Part shown: positions 61,058 to 64,000 of the stretch, one piece after another
Layout: the number at the start of each line of letters is the position of its first letter
Position numbering within the stretch: the stretch's first letter is position 1
From: Agreia sp. Leaf283
Lineage (GTDB): Bacteria > Actinomycetota > Actinomycetes > Actinomycetales > Microbacteriaceae
Length of the DNA stretch: 64,000 bases
Assembly (NCBI RefSeq): GCF_001422485.1
Contig: NZ_LMNF01000001.1
Coordinates: forward strand, 1,795,374 to 1,859,373
Reading direction: 5' to 3'
Made by a program: the position numbers and the translations under genes
The notes under the pieces: model-generated
The model's input: the letters and a program-made list of their open reading frames with translations, nothing else
Told to the model about the DNA's origin: nothing
Databases searched by the model: none

Positions 61058-62200
61058 GTGCGCCACCTCTCGAAACCGGGCGCGGCCGCGCGTCGACTGC
61101 GACGTGCCGTCGCATCGAGCGGCCTCCCGGGTGCCGTATACGCCCCGGGGGCGTCGATCGACCGACTGGTCTCGAGTGCGCCCGCGATCGTGCAGATCGT
61201 AGTCGCGGTCGTCATCTCGTTCTCCATCTCCCGGTACCTGCTGGGGCACCCCGCACCCGTGACGGCGGTGACCGTCACGATCTCGAGCCTCGGTTTCATG
61301 CGGGATGCCCGACCGCTGCGCGTGGTCGAGACGGCCCTGGGCGTCACCCTGGGCATCGCGCTGAGCGAGGCGATCGTGCTCGGATTCGGCCAAGGGGTCT
61401 GGCAGCTCGCCGTCGCCCTCGGCGTGACGCTCACCGTGGCGCGGCTCCTCTCGCCGGCAGCCTCCTTCGCGATCGTCGCGGGAGTGCAGTCCGTTCTGGT
61501 GGCGGTGCTGCCCGTTCAGGCCGGCGGCCCGTTCACGCGTACGATCGACGGCGTCATCGGCGGCGCGATCGCCCTGCTGTGCACGGCGCTCATCCCGCGG
61601 GATCCGCGGCGCGGGGCGCTCCGCGACGCGAAGAGATTCCTCTCGGCCTACATCGACGTGGTCGCCTCGCTCGCGGCGATCCTCCGGGTCGGCAGTGAGA
61701 CCGAGACGGATCGTGTTCTCGAGCAGGCGCGTCGCACGCAGCCCCTCGTCGACTCGTGGCGCACATCGCTCGACTCCGCGCTCGCGATCGCCCGGATCTC
61801 CCCGTTCCTACGGAAACACCTCCCCGAGCTGCAGCGGCAGCACGTGATGCAGCAGCACATGGATCTGGCGATGCGCAACCTGCGCGTAGTCACACGCAGG
61901 CTGTCCGTACTCGAACGCGACGGTCGCCCACGACCTGAGATCGCGGAGCTGCTCTCGGGCGTCGTGGGAAGCGTGAACCTCCTCGCGCAGAGCCTCGCCG
62001 ATCCGCAGCTCGAGCCGCTCGTGAGGCAGAACCTCATTCTGATCGCGGTCAGGCTCCACCCCTCACGGCTGCTGCCGGGCCAGCCTCTGGCCGAGACCTC
62101 CGTCGTCTTCGCTATGCGACCCCTGGTGATGGACCTGCTGATGGCCTCGGGCCTCAGTGCGGAGGAGGCGCGGGCGTCGATGCCCGACATGTCGGTCTGA
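61058..62200 (+). CDS. FUSC-family membrane protein
   Basis: A 380-residue protein with GTG start. The N-terminal 170 residues hold about six membrane segments ([98 protein letters not shown]). A long helical cytoplasmic region follows. This is the layout of aromatic-acid exporters (FUSC/YccS). Substrate unknown. Seven bases after ygfZ. Confidence 0.88.
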   Translation: MRHLSKPGAAARRLRRAVASSGLPGAVYAPGASIDRLVSSAPAIVQIVVAVVISFSISRYLLGHPAPVTAVTVTISSLGFMRDARPLRVVETALGVTLGIALSEAIVLGFGQGVWQLAVALGVTLTVARLLSPAASFAIVAGVQSVLVAVLPVQAGGPFTRTIDGVIGGAIALLCTALIPRDPRRGALRDAKRFLSAYIDVVASLAAILRVGSETETDRVLEQARRTQPLVDSWRTSLDSALAIARISPFLRKHLPELQRQHVMQQHMDLAMRNLRVVTRRLSVLERDGRPRPEIAELLSGVVGSVNLLAQSLADPQLEPLVRQNLILIAVRLHPSRLLPGQPLAETSVVFAMRPLVMDLLMASGLSAEEARASMPDMSV

Positions 62201-62220
62201 GGCGCGGGAGCCCTCGGGCG

Positions 62221-63030
62221 TCAGACCGGCGCCACCTGCGACCACGGAACCGTGAGCTCACCGAGCCGCCTGCGCGACCGGGCGCCGAGGATCGACCAGC
62301 CGGCGGCATCCAGGGCCTCGATCGAGGCGAGCCATCGCTGGGTCGCGCCGTACACGCCCACGCCGGCGTTGTGCTGCCACGCCCTGTCGAGCTCGCTGAG
62401 CAGGGCGTGCACCGGCTGGCCGGGCACATTGTGGTGGATGAGCGACTTCGGCAGCCGCTCGGCGACGATCGAGGGCTTCTCGAGGTCTGCGACGCGCAGC
62501 GAGATCGTGAAGGTCTGCGCACCGGCCGAGGTCACGGTGATCCAGCTGGAGACGCGGCCGATTTCGTTGCAGGTGCCCTCGACGAGCACGCCTTCCGGCT
62601 GCAGGCGCGAGACCATGCGTCGCCAGGCCTCCGGCACCTCCGACTCGTCGTACTGTCTCAGCACGTTGAACGCGCGGATGACGGCGGCGAGGCGGCCGTC
62701 GGGCAGCGGTGTCTCGAACCCTCCGAGGGCGAACGAGACGCGGGCATCGGGGGAGAACGTGGTGGCGCCGGCCCGCACCCGGGCGAGCTGCTCGGTCGCG
62801 GTGCGCACCCTGTCGGGCGAGATCTCGAGGCCGACGACCTCGACGTCGGAGCGCACGCGGGCCAGCCGGTGCTGCAGCTCGAACGCGGTCACGCCGCTGG
62901 CGCCGTAGCCCAGGTCGACGACCAGCGGGTCGTCGGTTCGGCGCAGCACCGGGAGTGTGGTGATGAAGCGGTCGACACGGCGCAGACGATTGGTGTTCGT
63001 CGTTCCCCGTGTGATTTCACCGATCGGCAT
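62221..63030 (-). CDS. Class I SAM-dependent methyltransferase-like protein
   Basis: A 269-residue protein. SAM-binding motif [17 protein letters not shown], then [17 protein letters not shown] (acidic ribose contact) and [19 protein letters not shown]. The C-terminus [16 protein letters not shown] and [25 protein letters not shown] is specific to a small actinobacterial group. Substrate unknown. Converges on the FUSC gene. Confidence 0.8.
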   Translation of the reverse strand: MPIGEITRGTTNTNRLRRVDRFITTLPVLRRTDDPLVVDLGYGASGVTAFELQHRLARVRSDVEVVGLEISPDRVRTATEQLARVRAGATTFSPDARVSFALGGFETPLPDGRLAAVIRAFNVLRQYDESEVPEAWRRMVSRLQPEGVLVEGTCNEIGRVSSWITVTSAGAQTFTISLRVADLEKPSIVAERLPKSLIHHNVPGQPVHALLSELDRAWQHNAGVGVYGATQRWLASIEALDAAGWSILGARSRRRLGELTVPWSQVAPV

Positions 63031-63081
63031 GCTTCCAGTTCACCACGAATGACAAGGTCCGCCGCCCCTAGACTTGGGAGC

Positions 63082-63831
63082 ATGTCTACGCCTTACACCT
63101 TGATTCTGCTGCGCCACGGCAACAGCGACTGGAACCAGAAGAACCTCTTCACGGGCTGGGTCGATGTGCACCTCAGCGAGCAGGGGATCGCCGAAGCGAA
63201 ACGTGCCGGCGAGCTCCTCGCATCCTCGGGCACGCTGCCCGACATCCTGTACACGTCGGTGCTGTCGCGCGCCATCGAGACGGCCAACCTCGCGCTCGCG
63301 GGTGCCGACCGGCAGTGGATCGACGTCAAGCGCAGCTGGCGTCTCAACGAGCGCCACTACGGAGACCTGCAGGGCAAGGACAAGGCGCAGACGCTCGCGG
63401 AGTACGGCCCCGAGAAGTTCCAGACGTGGCGTCGTTCGTTCGACGTTCCGCCGCCCCCCATCGCCGACGACGCCGAGTACTCGCAGGTGGGCGACCCCCG
63501 CTACGCGCACATCGACGGCGAGGTGCCCCGCACGGAGTGCCTCAAAGACGTGATCGAGCGCATGCTTCCCTACTGGCACTCCGACATCACCGAAGACCTC
63601 AAGGCGGGCAAGGTCGTTCTGGTCACGGCGCACGGCAACTCGCTGCGTGCGTTGATCAAGCACCTCGACGGAATCTCCGACGACGACATCGCCGAGCTGA
63701 ACGTTCCTACCGGAATCCCGCTGGTCTACAAGCTCGACGAGAACTTCGTTCCGATCGAGCCTGCCGCCTACCTCGACCCCGAGGCGGCAGCCGCGGGTGC
63801 CGCAGCCGTGGCCAACCAGGGCAAGAAGTAG
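63082..63831 (+). CDS. gpmA: 2,3-bisphosphoglycerate-dependent phosphoglycerate mutase
   Basis: A 249-residue protein with catalytic [27 protein letters not shown], then [29 protein letters not shown] (Glu acid/base) and [20 protein letters not shown] with the second His. It interconverts 3- and 2-phosphoglycerate. CTTGGGAG lies just before the ATG. Transcription ends at the hairpin 33 bases after the stop. Confidence 0.97.
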   Translation: MSTPYTLILLRHGNSDWNQKNLFTGWVDVHLSEQGIAEAKRAGELLASSGTLPDILYTSVLSRAIETANLALAGADRQWIDVKRSWRLNERHYGDLQGKDKAQTLAEYGPEKFQTWRRSFDVPPPPIADDAEYSQVGDPRYAHIDGEVPRTECLKDVIERMLPYWHSDITEDLKAGKVVLVTAHGNSLRALIKHLDGISDDDIAELNVPTGIPLVYKLDENFVPIEPAAYLDPEAAAAGAAAVANQGKK

Positions 63832-63859
63832 CCCAAGGCCCGGCTCTCGCCGAGAAACG

Positions 63860-64000
63860 TCAGATGACCGGTCCGCGCTCGGCGGGCCGGTCATTCTGCT
63901 CTGTGTAGACCGGCTGCTGTGCGTAGGGAGCGTACTGCGGCTGCGGCTGCGGCTGCGGTGCAGCGGAGGATCCGCCCAGGACGCGGGCGGCGATCGCGCC
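63860..64000 (-). CDS. C-terminal fragment of an unidentified protein with Q/P-rich tail
   Basis: Only the last 46 residues are inside: GAIAARVLGGSSAAPQPQPQ, then a Tyr/Gln/Pro tail ending PAERGPVI. The frame is open to the window edge, codon use is host-like, and the stop TGA is at 63860. The hairpin that terminates gpmA lies in its last codons. The protein cannot be identified from this part. Confidence 0.6.
   Translation of the reverse strand, partial: GAIAARVLGGSSAAPQPQPQPQYAPYAQQPVYTEQNDRPAERGPVI
63864..63894. terminator. Terminator of gpmA inside the convergent gene's 3' end
   Basis: ATGACCGGTCCGC (63864-63876) and GCGGGCCGGTCAT (63882-63894): 13 bp with one G-T pair, 5-base loop, followed by TCTGCTCTGTG. 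It is coding for the opposite-strand protein's last residues. Confidence 0.7.

Overview
The window is 64 kb of high-GC chromosome from a Gram-positive actinobacterium, most likely a member of the Microbacteriaceae. Three things support this. Mycothiol synthase sits beside a GlnR-type regulator and a pst operon. The order sucC-sucD-perM-purN-purH matches mycobacteria. Family-typical small proteins are also present, such as the MGRLIYG protein at 33.4 kb. GTG and TTG starts and ATGA/GTGA stop-start overlaps are frequent, and several genes look leaderless.

Layout. 0-1.5 kb: the front of a sortase-anchored thioester-domain surface protein. 1.7-8 kb: succinyl-CoA synthetase, then the perM-purN-purH operon. 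8-13 kb: a membrane-anchored dimethylarginine hydrolase-like fusion and a heterodimeric ABC exporter. 13-14.3 kb: a minus-strand trio (GNAT, alkyltransferase-like protein, lipoprotein). 14.3-15.6 kb: icd behind a striking 24-bp palindrome. 15.7-24.6 kb: an amino-sugar module (ROK regulator, sugar ABC importer without ATPase, cytosolic NagZ, ROK kinase, NagB, NagA) that takes an imported GlcNAc oligosaccharide to fructose-6-phosphate. 25-27 kb: purU and an MFS exporter. 27.3-29.3 kb: a 657-residue protein joining an ECF sigma factor, a zinc-binding anti-sigma motif, membrane segments and Ig-like domains. 29.4-31.7 kb: a ZTP riboswitch followed by glyA-folD. 32-37.8 kb: housekeeping and hypothetical genes, including a MarP-like CvpA/trypsin protease.

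37.84-43.09 kb is a 5.2-kb genomic island in the 3' half of a tRNA-Lys(UUU) gene. It is bounded by a perfect 50-bp direct repeat. The integrase is an N-terminally truncated, frameshifted remnant next to the right repeat. The cargo is a dozen small, mostly unrecognised genes, including two tandem paralogous micro-genes, a two-TM protein, a lipoprotein, a zinc-ribbon protein and a TM/coiled-coil protein. It also carries a relatively AT-rich non-coding stretch with two DnaA-box-like sites.

From 43.1 kb the chromosome resumes: a conserved actinobacterial protein, four translationally coupled glycosyltransferases, sigK-rskA behind a recognisable SigK-type promoter, a convergent pstSCAB operon behind a PHO box, mutT1, ppk1, mshD and glnR. 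After these come small membrane proteins, a nitrobindin-like protein, ygfZ, an FUSC transporter, a methyltransferase and gpmA. A short dispersed repeat containing CCTGAGCCTGTCGAAGG lies downstream of rskA and, as two in-frame copies, inside the linker of mshD.
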